Shown here piece by piece: positions 33,574-46,104 of a DNA stretch of 64,000 nt. The DNA lies in NCBI RefSeq assembly GCF_022458985.1, contig NC_061787.1, positions 2,884,001 through 2,948,000 on the forward strand, given 5' to 3'. Positions within the stretch are counted from its first letter, which is position 1; every line of letters begins with the position of its first letter. Below the pieces are notes generated by a model. It was not told the origin of the DNA. It saw only the letters and a list, made by a program, of their open reading frames with translations, and did no database searches. Source of the stretch: Mugil cephalus (lineage: Eukaryota; Chordata; Actinopteri; Mugiliformes; Mugilidae). Position numbers and translations under genes: made by a program.

Positions 33574-36500
33574 TCCTGGACACATCAACACAACAACAAC
33601 AGTCGTCTTCACATCAACTCAAACACATGATCACAACAAGCTTCTGGCTCATCTGATTGGCTGACTGTTGTCTCTCTCTCTCTGTCTTTCTGTCCAATCC
33701 TGAAGCCTGTCTCCATTCTCCTCTCACTGCTTCACTGAGAAGCCGCAGGTTTACAGGAAACACTGGATCCTTGATACTAACTGTGTTTAAGACAAAACTG
33801 AAGAAAGCAGCATGGACTGACTGGAACCCTCTACTCACCCCAGAGTCTCCAGTTTATAGTCTGGACTCTTCACAAGATCAAGAAGCTGCTTCACTCCTGA
33901 ATCCTTCAGGAAGTTTTCCCTCAGGTCCAGATGTTTCAGATGGGAGGGGTTGGACTTCAGAGCTGAGACCAGAGAATCACAGCTGATCTTTGACAAACTG
34001 CAGCTCTCCAATCTGAATAAAGAATAACAGATGTAGATTAAATCATGAATAATTCAGTCAGATGTGTTCAGGTGTTAAATGTGCAGCTCAACATTACTGT
34101 GTCCTAACAGCCTTCAAGTTTCATTGACTTTAACATTTTCTACAGTTTCTGCTACAAACACTGGTCTTGAACTAAAGGACATTTACAGATTTATGGAGGA
34201 AAGTTGTGGATGAACATGAATTAGATTCAGTTGGTGATTAAACATATCAGATCTACAAGAGTACAAGAGTACATCTACAAGACAGTGAACTGACCTCAGA
34301 GTCTCCAGTCTACAGTCTGGACTCTCCAGAAAACCACACAGCTGCTTCACTCCTGAATCCTTCAGGTTGTTGTTGTGACTCAGGTCCAGATGTTTCAGAT
34401 GGGAGGGGTTGGACTTCAGAGATGAGACCAGAGAATCACAGCTGATCTCTGACAAACTGCAGTAATTCAATCTGAATGAAGAACACAAGTGAGATCCAAG
34501 GAAATGTACAACGTGTTTCATCCTGACTCAGATCAGCAGCCCTCTATCAGTCTGACTCAACAACATCAGAAACAGTCTGTGACTATGTTTTTATCATCAG
34601 TGGAGAATTGAATGGACTGTTGCATCAAAGCAGCTTATTTACCAGGACTTGTTTTAAGACTGAAGGCCAGTGATAGTTTGGGGATTTTCAGTGATGTGTG
34701 AAATTTTTCTGAGTAATAGTTGATTATGTTTAATTGTTATAAATTAGAAGACTTGTTGTGAGTGAACGTTCTTCAGAAAAAACACAACATTTATCAACTA
34801 AAGAACATCTAACACATCAGTCAATGATTTGAAGTGAATAAATAAAGAAAACCTCCAAAACCTCCAGTCAGTGAACTGACCTCAGAGTCTCCAGTCTACA
34901 GTTTGGACTCTCCAGTCCAGCAGACAGATGCTTCACTCCTGAATCCTTCAGGTGATTTCCACTCATAGTCAGCTCTGTCAGATAGGAAGGGTTGGACTTC
35001 AGAGCTGAGGCCACAACTTCACAGTGAGTCTCTGAGAGTCCACATCCAATAAATCTGTGATTAGAAAACATATAAATCTGTTATAAAATCAGATCATTTA
35101 CATTCTACATCCAGACTGAATGAGTATCAAACAGAGTGAGGTGATAATCTGATAAACATCTGATTGATTCTGTTAATGATCAGGACTCACTGAGCCTTTC
35201 TGCAGTTCCTCACAGCTGGGATCAGTCTGTGTCGTCCCTCAACGGATGCGTTGTACTGACTCAGGTCCAACTCATCCAGAACCTCCTCTGACATCTGCAG
35301 CATGTAGGCCAGAGCTGAGCAGTGAATCATGGATAGTTCTTTCTGTGACCTGTTCTTTGACTTAAGGAACTCGTGGATCTCCTGATGAACTGAGAGGTCG
35401 TGCATCTCCATCAGACAGTGGAATATGTTGATGCTTCTGTCAGGAGAGATTTTATAAGTGTTTATATTCTTCAAGTTGTTGATGGCTCTCTGGATGAATC
35501 CTGGACTGTTCTCTGTCTGACCCAGCAGACCTCCTAAGAATCTGTGGTTGGACTCCAGAGAGAGGCCATGAAGGAAGCGAACAAACAGGTCCAGGTGATC
35601 ATTTTTACTGAGCAGGGATTTCTTCATGGCTCCATACAGGAAGTCATCCAGAGACTTAGTGGAGTTCTGGTGATCTCTCCCCAGGAAGTTCTTCAGAACC
35701 TCTGTCTTCTTGTTGGTGTAACAGTGGAACATGTAGACTGCAGCCAGAAACTCCTGAACACTCAGATGAACAAAGCAGTAGACTGATTTCTGGAAGATCA
35801 CACTCTCTCTTTTGAAGATCTCTGTACAAACTCCTGAGTACACTGAGGCCTCTGTCATATCCAGACCACAGCGCTCCAGGTCTTCTTGGTAGAACATGGT
35901 GTTTCCTTCCTCCAGATGTTCAAACGCCAGCCTCCCCAGCTTCAGAAGAACTCCCCTGTCAGCCTCCATCAGCTCCTGTGGACTCGTCTCATGTCCCTCA
36001 TGGTACTTGTTCTTCTTCCTCTTTGTCTGAACCATCACAAAGTGTGAGTACATGTCAGTCAGGGTCTTGGGCAGCTCTCCTCTCTGCTCTGTAGTCAACA
36101 TGTGCTCCAGAACTGTAGCAGTGATCCAGCAGAAGACTGGGACTGCACACAGGATGTGGAGGCTCCTGGAGGTCTTGATGTGGGAGATGATTCTGCTGGA
36201 AAGCTCTTCATCACTGAACCTCTTCCTGAAGTACTCCTCCTTCTGGGCGTCAGTGAAGCCTCGTACTTCTGTTACCCTGTCAACACATGTAGGAGGGATC
36301 TGATTGGCTGCTGCAGGTCTGGAAGTGATCCAGACCAAAGCGGAGGGAAGCAGGTTCCCCTTGATGAGGTTTGTCAGCAGCACGTTGACTGATACCTTCT
36401 GTGTGACATCAGACACAATCTCACTGTTGTTGAAGTCCAGTGAAAGTCTGCTTTCATCCAGGCCGTCAAAGATGAACAAAAGTTTACAGACAGCCAGCTG

Positions 36501-39345
36501 CTCTGCTGTGACCTCCTGTAATGTTGGATGGAAAACATGGAGCAGCCTGAGAAGACTGTACTGCTCATCTTTGATCAAGTTCAGCTCCCTGAACGAAAGC
36601 ACAATCACCACGCTGACATCTTGGTTTTCCAAACCCTCTGCCCAGTCCAGAGTGAACTTCTGCACTGAGAATGTTTTTCCAACACCAGCGACGCCGTAGG
36701 TCAGAACCACTCTGATGTGTCTCTGTTGGTCAGGTGAGGCTTTAAAGATGTTGTGGCACCTGATTGGAGTGTCATCGAGGGGCTTCATCTTGGAAGCTTT
36801 CTCAAACTGCGTCTCCTCATGTTGAGTATTAACCTCTTCACTCTGTCCCTCTGTGATGTAGAGCTCAGTGTAGATCCTGTTGAGGAGGGTTCCTCTTCCT
36901 CTTACATCAGTTCCTTCACTCACATGTTCACATCTCCTCCTCAGACTGATCTTATGTTCAACTAAAACCTCCTGCAGACCAACATCTGATGGAAAGAAGA
37001 AGAAACCGGAGACAGAAAGAAAACAGTCATCCCTGTTTGAAGTCACAAAGAACAGAAAACTGACTTGTGAATCATTTTGCTTCTTGTCATAATAACACAT
37101 TTTTAGAGTTAGAACGTTTTAGAAACGTTAGAAATGCTCTTTCCTCTAAGGGGGCATGTCAGTGTTTGATTGACAGCAGCTTGTCTACAGCTATTCATCT
37201 AACAGATCACTGTGGTTGTTCGTTCCTCTCTGTAATATTTACGACTGATCCACTCATACAATGATAAAATGTTCATCTCTTGTTTTTAACTGCACTATCA
37301 ACATAATACTGCTAATCAGATGACAAACATTTCCTCTGGCTGTTTCCAAATAAAATCCTCTTAGTGGTCGATTATAACAGGAACAGATTAATTTATATCA
37401 GCAGTAATTAACAAAGATCAGTCATGAGCAACATAAGGCTGATATGTGAAGTGCAGGGAAACAAAATAGAATAAATAAAACTATAGGAATCTAAGAACTT
37501 ATTTAGCAAGAGTCCATCAGCAGACAGATGTAGAGTCTTACTTGTTCTGGGTCTTTGTCCACACTGGGGACAGGAGGAGTGTCCTGATGAAGCAGACTGG
37601 TCCCAGTATGAGGTGATGCACTGTCTGCAGAACCAGTGTCCACAGCTGGTAGAGACTGGATCCTTCAGGACGTCCTGACACAAAGCACAGCAGGACAGCT
37701 GCTCCTCCACAGAAACAGGACTCCTCCTGTCTCTGTCAACACATTTCTTCATCATTAAAATCATTTGCACATCGGTGAAAAATGTCAACATTTGACTTCA
37801 CTGTCCAGAAGCTCAGACGCTCACATAGAACAGGAAAAGTTTGAATTGACTTTCTTTGATTTCAACTCTCCTGCTTTGATCAACACATAAGAATTGCTAT
37901 TCCTATCTGTCTGTCCTTTTAAACACTGAGTGATCTACCTGCTGTTTGCTGTTAATACAAACTCAACACTTCCTGCAGAGACTTCACAGTAAAGTGTTAC
38001 ATCAAAGAGAGATGATTCTGTCCTTCACTGTTGTAGCTTGAGTTAGTTCAGTCTGAACTGAGCTTAGAAGAGTCTAAGAAGTGTTACTGACAGTGAACTG
38101 GACTGATAGGGAGGATTGATCAGATAAAGATCACATTCTAACTATACTGGCTGGTTGCTACACACTGACTATGGGAGGATGAGAAAACTTTAGTTCAATC
38201 CATCCACTAGTACCCAGCTGGAAATCTTTACACACTTCACCATTAGGACAAATATATCTGAATATTGATGAGTGGACGTTCTGAAATGGAGGTTCTCAGG
38301 TGTTTTACTACAGAAATACCATCAGTACTTCCTGGTTCTAAAACCTAGACAACGATCTTACCTACCTGCACTAAAACATCTGCATCATGACTATGAATCT
38401 TTCAGCAGAACATTTCATCCTAAAATCATCATCTTCCATCAGGTCAGTTTACAGTAGAAACAGTCTCTTACTTTGTGTCTGAGGGTCCAGGTTCTTCACT
38501 GAAGTCTGGAGGTTTGTGTTTAGACCTGTCACTCTTCATAGACAGACAGCTGGATACTGTAGACTCTGCTCTCTGTCTGTGATACTGACCACTGCAGAAA
38601 TAAATGTTTTAATACGATATGATAAGATTTAATTCATCCCACAGTAAGGGATGAATTAAGTAATGGTTTATAAAGAAAGTGAAACTTATTTAGCGCTTTT
38701 ATACCTACTCAAAGGTACTCAAAGCGCTTTTACAGTCAGAGACACATCCACCCATTCACTCACACAAGCACACACACATTCACACACCAGCGCCAGTTGC
38801 ACTGGGAGCAACTGGGGGTTCAGTGTCTTGCTCAAGGACACTTCGGCATATGGCACACTTGGGGGATCGAACCGCTAACCCTTCGGTTCATGGACAATCC
38901 ACACCTACTGAGCCTTAGCCGCCCCACAATTCCTACAGATTTCCTACAGTTTGAATGTGAATACTCTCAAATTAAATCTGATACTCTGCAGTTTTTTAGA
39001 CCGCCTTCACTTTAGAGACAGAAAATAACTGAAAAAGAAAAAGAAGAACTGACAGAAGTGATTAAAATGAGTCTGATAAAATGAGTAAATCAACAAGTTA
39101 GTAGTAGCTCTCTTACTTTGTGTCTGAGGGTTCAGGTTCTTCACTGAAGTCTGGACGATTATCTATGGAACTGGATCTCTGTCTGTGGTTCTGACCTCTG
39201 CAGAAACAAATTTGTTTTGTTCTCATCAATCACCAATAAAAGTTTAAGTAGCTCCATTGACAGTTCAATAGACATTTGAGATAAGATAAGAATTTAATTC
39301 ATCCTACAGTTTTATCCCAGGTTTTCTGTCCTCCTCTCCCTCCAT
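33568..39345 (-). CDS. NLR gene 3: short RING-FISNA-NACHT-LRR sensor (NLRC3-like)
   Basis: Intact compact NLR. Coding exons: 39308-39345 (ATG), 39117-39197, 38472-38591, RING 37542-37732, FISNA-NACHT 35191-36985, LRR 34881-35054, 34295-34471, 33839-34012, TGA 33835-33837, AATAAA 33568-33573. It splices to 917 residues with no stop. Only three LRR exons (six repeats) remain, against eight and nine in genes 2 and 4, so its sensing surface would be much smaller. Every junction keeps frame. The RING and both Walker motifs are intact. Promoter with perfect ISRE-type motif at 40786-40797. By family, a cytosolic immune receptor; its small LRR array could mean a signalling or regulatory role, but that is speculation. 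Confidence 0.86.
33839..35054 (-). CDS. Gene 3 LRR exon array (three exons)
   Basis: 34881-35054 is the NACHT-proximal type ([16 protein letters not shown]). 34295-34471 is 177 nt with one extra Asn codon (SHNNNLKDS). 33839-34012 is the terminal exon; its last codons are changed to CTG GG before the GTGAGT donor, and reading on gives GGG-TGA. Confidence 0.86.
35191..36985 (-). CDS. Gene 3 FISNA-NACHT exon
   Basis: A 1795-nt open exon. Its acceptor is CCATCAG, three bases different from the TTTCCAG of the others, so it starts one codon later. FISNA, Walker A GVAGVGKT and Walker [12 protein letters not shown] are intact, and the exon ends RNCRKAQ at a GTGAGT donor. It shows more private substitutions in FISNA ([16 protein letters not shown]) than genes 1, 2 and 4 show among themselves, so it is the most diverged of the four. 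Confidence 0.93.
37542..37732 (-). CDS. Gene 3 RING-finger exon
   Basis: A 191-nt exon, one codon shorter than in the other genes (DRRSPVS instead of ERKRSHVS before VEEQLSCC). All eight C3HC4 ligands are kept. Confidence 0.88.
38472..38591 (-). CDS. Gene 3 [10 protein letters not shown] exon
   Basis: A 120-nt symmetric exon nearly identical in protein to the proximal copy of gene 1 ([20 protein letters not shown], then [19 protein letters not shown]). Joins in frame to the RING exon. Confidence 0.82.
38670..38932. repeat. Common fish interspersed repeat
   Basis: About 260 bp between gene 3 exons 39117-39197 and 38472-38591. It has the signature 'agcgcttttatacctactc', 'cacacacattcacacaccag', 'gtcttgctcaaggacacttcgg' and 'gggatcgaaccgctaaccc', familiar from many teleost genomes. 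The related genes lack it here. Confidence 0.6.
39117..39197 (-). CDS. Gene 3 shortened N-terminal repeat exon
   Basis: An 81-nt symmetric exon with normal CTGCAG acceptor and GTAAGA donor: [20 protein letters not shown]. Relative to the 120-nt version it lacks exactly 13 codons, including the SCLSMKSD core, yet stays in frame. Confidence 0.75.
39308..39345 (-). CDS. Gene 3 start exon
   Basis: ATG at 39343-39345, encodes [12 protein letters not shown] plus two bases, GTAGGA donor. Joins in frame to 39117-39197. Confidence 0.72.
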
Positions 39346-39419
39346 CTTCTGACCTTTAATCAGTCTGAGAGATAAATCAGAAACATTGGTTAAATACAGT
39401 CGTATAGGTTTATCAGGTA

Positions 39420-40285
39420 CACGGTAAAAAAAAAAAAAAAACAAACAAACAAAAAAAAAAACTGTCATCTTCTGGCAGTTGGAGCGCCAAAGAAACCCCC
39501 AAAAAACTGTGAAATAACAGAAAATTACTTTCTCATAAAAATATGGTTATTTTCCATAATTTAAATACAGTTTGTAGTTGTAATTTTCACAAGATTTTGT
39601 TCATTTTTGTGTTGTTTTTAACGTTTAATTAGAAACATTTTGATATTTTAAAACAATGAAATTACTTATAAATACAGTAAATAAATGTTGTTATACAAAT
39701 AATAAGCTTACATTTACATAAATGTGTTGCTGAAGCCTATCCCAGTTATCATTGGGCGAGGTACACCCTGGCCAGGTTACCGGCCTATCACAGAGATGAA
39801 CAACCATTCACTTAGTGCAGTGGTCCGCAAGCTGCAGATCTAAAGCCACATGTGCCTCTTTCATCCCTCTGGTATAGCTTTCTATAGCAAGGTGTGTGGG
39901 GTAAGGACGCTGATCAAAGTCCCTCAATTTTGACAGAATAACAACAACTATTCACTCTGCATTTAACAATCAAGAGCTAAACAACTGAAATACATTGAAT
40001 GCCACAACACTCACACTCATGGTTGTACCATCAATCAAAAATACTGAACTCCCACAGTGCATTGCAGCACATACACTCCTTGCTATCAAGTATTTAATTC
40101 AAATGCATTTGATTTTAGTTTGTTTGTTTTTTAAACAAAATTCTAAATTTGAATTTATGGTGATCTTGTAACATTAAAATAAAATGTGTTTCGTTTTTTT
40201 GTTGCTGAAAATAAACGTAACAACTGCCAATAGTTTCAAGGTTCAATTTAACAGTTTCATTTCTTAAATAACAAACAAATAATTG

Positions 40286-40330
<45 letters not shown>

Positions 40331-40487
40331 TTTTGTAAAAGAACAGAAATGTGCATTTTTTTCACAGTTAGAATTATAATATGTTCTTTTACATTTGACA
40401 TGCAAAATCACAGTCTATTTTTGTAATTTTAATGGTATTTTAAGTAACGTAAAATTATGTTATATTACACTTTTTTTACAGTGTACA
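39420..40487. mobile_element. Terminal-inverted-repeat element in gene 3 5' intron
   Basis: Gene 2 reads 'tcaggtagataacgcaacac' where gene 3 has 'tcaggtacacggtaaaaa ... tttttttacagtgtacataacac'. The ends (gtacacggtaaaaa and, inverted, gtacactgtaaaaa) match except for one base. No transposase is visible, so it is a non-autonomous or decayed DNA element, apparently composite: it encloses a fish repeat fragment (39735-39820) and a (TA)n tract (40290-40324). Confidence 0.6.
40290..40324. repeat. (TA)n microsatellite
   Basis: About 17 TA units inside the terminal-inverted-repeat insertion. Confidence 0.95.
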
Positions 40488-40730
40488 TAACACAAAACAA
40501 AAGGGGATGACTGGTCTATAATACATCAACATAATACAAAAGTCACTCTGAGAACAGGAAGTGAAACACAAACTACGCAGTTTGGTAAAATCAGCAGAAC
40601 GACGATTAATCAATTAATTAGTCACACACTGGTTTAAACAGTTGAATCAAACTGTTGAATTCTGACTCGTCTTCTCTCTACAGTCAACAAGAAGAAGAAA
40701 AAGACAGATATTACAAATAGAACTCACTCT

Positions 40731-40829
40731 GCTTCAGCCGTCAGTTTTCTTCCTTCTACTCTGAATCAAAATGAACAAACTAAATACTTTCACTTTCACT
40801 GCTCCGCCCCTGATCACCTGGTCAGGTGA
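40731..40829 (-). promoter_or_regulatory. Gene 3 promoter and first-exon donor
   Basis: ISRE-type GAAAGTGAAAGT at 40786-40797 (minus strand), CCGCCCC GC-box beside it, E-box palindrome at 40814-40829, first-exon donor GAAGCAGA|GTGAGTT at 40731-40737. Same arrangement as gene 2. Confidence 0.6.
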
Positions 40830-41099
40830 ACTGAACAGGTCCAACAAGTCTTTCAAGCGACAAACACAAACACATTTCTGTCTGTGTGTTTGTTTTGTCA
40901 ACCTCAGAGTTCCCTCCCTGTTCTCATGAAACTCGATGCTCAGGTGAGCTCCTCCTCTCTACATGTCCAGGCAGTGAGTTTATCTCTGGGCTGGATCAGA
41001 CTGTGCAGGTAAATTCAGGACGTCATTAGAGAACAGTGTTTCACTCTGGCCCTGAGAGGAACCAGACCAATGTGGTGAGCATCAAACATGAAGAGTATC

Positions 41100-42180
41100 C
41101 CATAACGAGGTCAATAACTTCATGTAACTAGTTAAATGCTTAGATGAGACTTCTTTAACTTCATAGTTAGTGGCTGTGATGGAGGCTGGATCAATATCAG
41201 AGTGAAGCTCCTTCAAATGTTTGATTCCTCCTCCTCATCTGTAGCTACAGGGTTTCAACACTAACTGAGATCAGATAGCCCTCTAACGCCCTTTATACCC
41301 CCCTGGATCCATTACAGATTCACAGACGATCTTCTTTTCTTTTTGGACTTTGACTGCATGTGACAGTTTTTTGCTTATGGACTTATGGCTTCTAAATTAG
41401 TTTGCCTTGGCACACGGGATTGTAACATCTTATCCTGTGTGTTAATGAATTGGGAAGTGGAGTTGGGCTGTACTTCTGAATTCACTGCACTGGTGAACTT
41501 GTCATGCTGTCTTAATTTGAACACTGACCGTTAAAAAGGGAAATCCCTGGGTTAAAACGTCTACTTAAAATGAGTGTGGAGGGGACTTATTTGAAAGAGG
41601 GATGCCCCTCTATTTTCTCACATTGCCTCCCGTCAAATCCAGTCGGCAGCAAAGCTCCTTCCCTCTACTTTAGCCGTCCTCCATGCCAGCACCACGCCTC
41701 CACCATCAGTGCTCCATGCTGCTTCTTCTCTGGAAGCTCTCGTCCTGCAGTGGCCTCCTTCCCAGCACTATACTTGGCTGGGCTACCCAACTTTGCTCTA
41801 GCCATTTATGTCCCGTCCCGTCCCATCCCTTCCCTTCCCTCCCCTCCCCTTCTGGTCGCAGAGCCTCCTGTTGAGGGGCATCAAAGCTCCAGGTAGGGGT
41901 GGAGGGGAACCTCCTCAGTGCCTAGGTTAAGGGCCCTTCCTCCAATCCAAGCAAGCGGCCACCAGCAGGGGCTTCATCTCAGAGACTTCAAGCTCCCTCT
42001 CAAGAGGCTCAGGACCTTTTACACTTGCACATCCCCAGTGGGATGGGAAACTGCACCAGGGAGGACTTCCTGGCCCTGAATAAAACGTGTACAGAAAGGT
42101 GTTAGATAGTCTGATGACCGCTCATTTAATATATCAAAAACATGTTTTAACTGGAGGAGTCGTAAACCGGTTCCAATTAT
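41100..42180. other. Unique sequence between genes 3 and 4, first part
   Basis: Replaces the intergenic block seen after the other genes. A C-rich plus-strand open frame at 41570-41896 and a run of 'cccgtcccgtcccatccctt' at 41812-41850 look like repeat-derived sequence. No gene recognised. Confidence 0.4.
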
Positions 42181-42512
42181 TTAAGACACTGGTGTCAAAC
42201 ATAAGGCCTGTGGGCCAGTAGCAGACCACCAGAGACTCTAATGACCCACATTTTAAATTTAATAAGTACGAAGATTGCACAGAAGACTGGATATTTTAAA
42301 TTAAGTGGATGGAATAACCTGGTCATTCAGTGTATTCAGGTAGTCATCTGACCTCTTTCTTTGGGACCAATGTTGCTGAACCTGGACCTGAGCAACTGCA
42401 GTAAGTTAAAGTTAAATCCAGTGGTGATGTTTTTGGATTTCTTTGGCCGGGCAGTCTACATCCCAGGCTGTCGCTTGCTTCTTGGCTAAATGTGTCGTCC
42501 TTATCGTTGCAG

Positions 42513-42713
42513 GACCTCCTGCACCGGGAAATGCTGTACTACAAGGGCCGGATGGACATGGACCAGATGGAGGTGATAGAAACTCCAGTCTGTGGCTGGT
42601 GATGAAGTCCACCTCCTGTGTGCCAAGAAGCCTGAGCAGAAGCAACGCTGGCTCCGAGCCTTCGCCAACGAGAGGAGGCAGGTCCAGCATGACTACGAGA
42701 CAGGTCAGATATG
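42513..42713 (+). pseudogene. Rho-GEF PH-domain exon fragment (ARHGEF4/ARHGEF9-like)
   Basis: After an intact-looking 'ttgcag' acceptor the plus strand encodes DLLHREMLYYKGRMDMDQME; after a break it continues [20 protein letters not shown] and [12 protein letters not shown], then a GTCAGA donor. This is the strand/helix pattern of the PH domain of collybistin/ASEF-type Rho guanine-nucleotide exchange factors, but the middle (about 30 residues) is missing and the frame shifts. Neither flank shows further exons. It is a stray duplicated exon, not an active gene. Confidence 0.75.
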
Positions 42714-42789
42714 TGCAGAGGTCACGGTTCATGGGGGATCAAACCGTATCTTTGATGTCAAAGTTAATCAAACCTCATTTTAGCTGTGT

Positions 42790-44430
42790 GTTGAAAAAAT
42801 AAAGGGTCTGAATGGTCTTAGGTTCACTCCCCATCCCCATCGCCATCGTTGAGGTTGTAACCCCAAAACTGCAAATTGCGAATGTGGGAATAAAATACCC
42901 TCTGATTATTTGAAGTGTTTGCTTGGTAGCTGTACAAGCTGTCAGATAAAAGCTCCATGTTCTTCATACATTTGTATCGCTTCTTTTTGTCCCAACACCA
43001 TCTGAACCATGGTTAAAATAATAAATAGTAATATGGGAACACAATCAAAAGTTTGACCAGTAAAATGACATTTCACAATGTTCAGGTTTTACTGCTGAGA
43101 TGTGTGAATTATTTGGAAGTTGGTGGCTGCTATAGTTGCAGATGACCACTAGAGGTCACTGCTGGCGTCTTTGAAGCTCTGAAGCTTCAAATAATCAGGG
43201 AGAAGCTCCAAAAGCTTCACTAGGATTCATCCACCATTTGTAGTTCAGCTCTAGCTCATCTCTAGTCCACCTCTACACCTAATAGCTCAATATGAATAGA
43301 TGCATTTGGTGAAATTGCAGAAATAACCATCAGACGAGCGTTTGTAGTTTACTGATTCATTTCTCTGAGAGCTAAAAGCTGCACAAGCCTCATTCTCAAC
43401 GGATCAGTTTTAACTGGGTTGACTGTGGTTCACATATAACCCCCTACGTCTGAGTTACACGGGATAAACAAATTTAATGTCTTTTCCTCTGATGCCCTGT
43501 CGATAGTTACGTCTATTTTATTCCACGCTGGCCTCTGCAATTGGGTTCACCCAGAAGGTAGAGTTCATGTTGGCAGCCATATTTGATTTAGTCTTCAAAC
43601 CTTCTTTCATTCTTACATTTAGTCAAACTGACACTAACAGACATGTGGACTGGAATAAGGAATAAATGAAGAAGTTAGTCCTGTTGGTCTAGTTCATCTC
43701 TTCATGTCTGGATCCACTAAACAAATACATAATGTTGAGTAACACATGTATTTATACAGGCTCTTGTAGCTATGTGTTTCTAATAGTGAGAGGACAGAGA
43801 TATTCTGTATAAATAAACCTCATATTACTTTATAGAATTTCTTCTGAGTTACAGAATATATATCAATATATCAACGATCATAAACTGTCAGTTCCTTGAC
43901 TGAACTACTTGTAAAATATTATTTTTAGGCAGAATATTAATACATGTATTCACACTTAACTGTTTGACTTCAACATTTGGACTAATGCTGTGATCCATGC
44001 TGTCATGTAACATTAATATTTCAACATAACCTTTAATATAACAGCTCAACACTTTATATCAAACTGAATCCAGCCTGTCATTAACATAGTTACCATAACA
44101 ATGAGACATAAAAGAGCTTTAAGAGCTGGATTAATATTTATCAACCTGTTGATAAATATTGATTATTTAAAAGTATGGTCACTTCTGTGTCAATATTTCA
44201 CTCTATTTAATTAATTAGCTGGCTAATTAGCTACTTAACCACTTCAGCTTCAGGTCGCAGTGTTGTTTGTCACTGGGTGAGAAGCAGGGTTTCAATCTAT
44301 CACAGGACTTATATTATGTCTCTGATGAGCTGTTCTTCTGCAGCTGTTGTCTACAATGATTATAATGATGTAGTGCTATGCTGTAGCGCCCCCTGGGGGA
44401 TGTTCCTGTAAGCACCACAAATGTATTCTG
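42790..44430. other. Unique sequence between genes 3 and 4, middle part
   Basis: AT-rich, with short repeat-like pieces: 'gatgaccactagaggtcactgctggc' near 43140 and 'cttcaggtcgcagtgttg' near 44250. I see no gene. Confidence 0.4.
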
Positions 44431-44559
44431 TTTTATTTAATGCAGGTCAATGATTATCGAGTGCATAGTTACATAATGACACGGCTCCAGTTAATACCTG
44501 ATTTAATACATATTTCAAACCCATGGATCTTCTCCCTTAGTACAGAAACAACCGAGCTA

Positions 44560-45300
44560 CCAGACATGTTTTCAGTATTGCTTTTAGACTTCCTTAAAAA
44601 CAGAAATCAGGTTTTCCCCAGGGTTGCGTCCTGTCACCACTACTTTTTATTATGTAGCCATCCACAATGAGCAGGTGCAAATTGTTGACTCTTACAAATA
44701 TCTTGGCACTATGTTTGACTCAGAGCTCGAATTTAAAGAAAATACTGAGCTTATTGTCAAACGGGGGCAAGAGAATTAATTTAATTAGGAAATTATGGAA
44801 ATTACTTCTGAAGTCTGATACTATTCTATGTCATTTTTATCATTTGTTCATTGAAAACTATTTAACCTTTTCCTTTATCTGTTGGTTCAATGTGTCGTCT
44901 GTGAGGGAGAAAAGTCACTTCAACACAACTGTTTAAGTATGTTCAGAAATTACTGGCACTGAGCAGAAGAATTTGGGCATGATCTGACAACAAAATCAAT
45001 AATCAATAAATTAGATCGAACAAAATCAATAATCAACCAACCAGATCACATTTTGTCGACCGAGTTTTTTTTTTTTAGCTGCCTTCCGGTCATCTATAAT
45101 GTGATCATCAGTAGGACAAATCATTACATGAAGTCTTTTATTCCTTCTTATAAAAAGCTTTAAAACACAGACAGAAACTAGTAAGGTTTTAGCTACTGGA
45201 ATTTGTGCTATTGATTTTACTTTTATCTTAATGAGCACTGATTTTATAATTGATTATTATACTTGTTGTTTATTTATTGTTTATTTGATTAATTGTATGT
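44560..45300 (+). mobile_element. LINE reverse-transcriptase 3' fragment
   Basis: Plus-strand reading VDSYKYLGTMFDSELEFKEN, then VKRGQERINLIRKLW and LTFSFICWF, is the conserved C-terminal part of a fish L2-like/RTE-like reverse-transcriptase ORF. Before it 'gttttccccagggttgcgtcctgtcac' matches the upstream FPQGCVLSP motif in broken frame. The segment from 45060 to 45180 reads like the final 'RYMKSFIPS' tail. Strongly 5' truncated and frameshifted. Confidence 0.7.
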
Positions 45301-45489
45301 GTGGGGGATGCTCGTGGAAAAGCTGCAAATGAATCATCCTGTTGGGATAGAGTTCTCTGAATCTAAACAGAACACGTCCAACATGAGTCTGTAAAGATGA
45401 ACTTCTCTTTGAGAAGAGTCATCACATGATGATTGGAGGCTGATTCCATCTGACATGTTTCCCTCTAACAGTTGAGAGTTCTTATTGCG

Positions 45490-46090
45490 GTTGAGTTTCT
45501 GACTTCAGCATTTATCTGCAGTCAGAGTCTCTGTCCACAAAAGCTGCTGCTGATTCAACCTCTGGATCATCAGGACACAGCTCATCCTCTCACACCACAC
45601 ACCCTCCTGTTTGTCATCACTCCCACCTGTAGAGAGGAGGAGAAAGAAGAGAGGAGGTGAAGGAGTGTTTCCCTTCATCATCACATCCAGTAGAAAGAGC
45701 AGCAGGGACTTGAGTCCTGTTCAGAGCAGCAGTGGAGCAGCTGTGGAGCTCAGCCAGCTTCCTTTCAGCTTCATGTTAACGTGTTGGAGTCAACACACAC
45801 AGACCTGCAGAGACTTTTAGCATCAAGTCTGTTTCCTCTGCAGATTTCACTAAGAAACTGCTGAGAGTCCTGAACGCTTCATTACTGCACCAACACTTTA
45901 GTGATGGATTTACTGCTGCTCCATGGAAACAAAGATCAGCTGACTAAGAAACTCATGGTTACTAAATGTAACGCTGCTTCTGTGATGTGCAGGCTTCAGT
46001 CAGACTGATCTCAGAGCTGTGATCAGTTGTTGATCAGATGTGATGAATGACCACCACTGTCTCTATACATCTTGGAAGGCTGTCAGCTGG
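45490..46090. other. Conserved 3' flank of gene 4
   Basis: No gene seen. It starts abruptly at 'gcatttatctgcagtcagag' after unique sequence, marking the breakpoint between the duplicated unit and the gene 3/4 insert. Confidence 0.6.
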
Positions 46091-46098
46091 AATCCAGC

Positions 46099-46104
46099 TT
46101 TATT
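46099..46104 (-). terminator. Gene 4 polyadenylation signal
   Basis: AATAAA on the minus strand in the conserved context, 260 bp beyond the stop codon. Confidence 0.65.
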
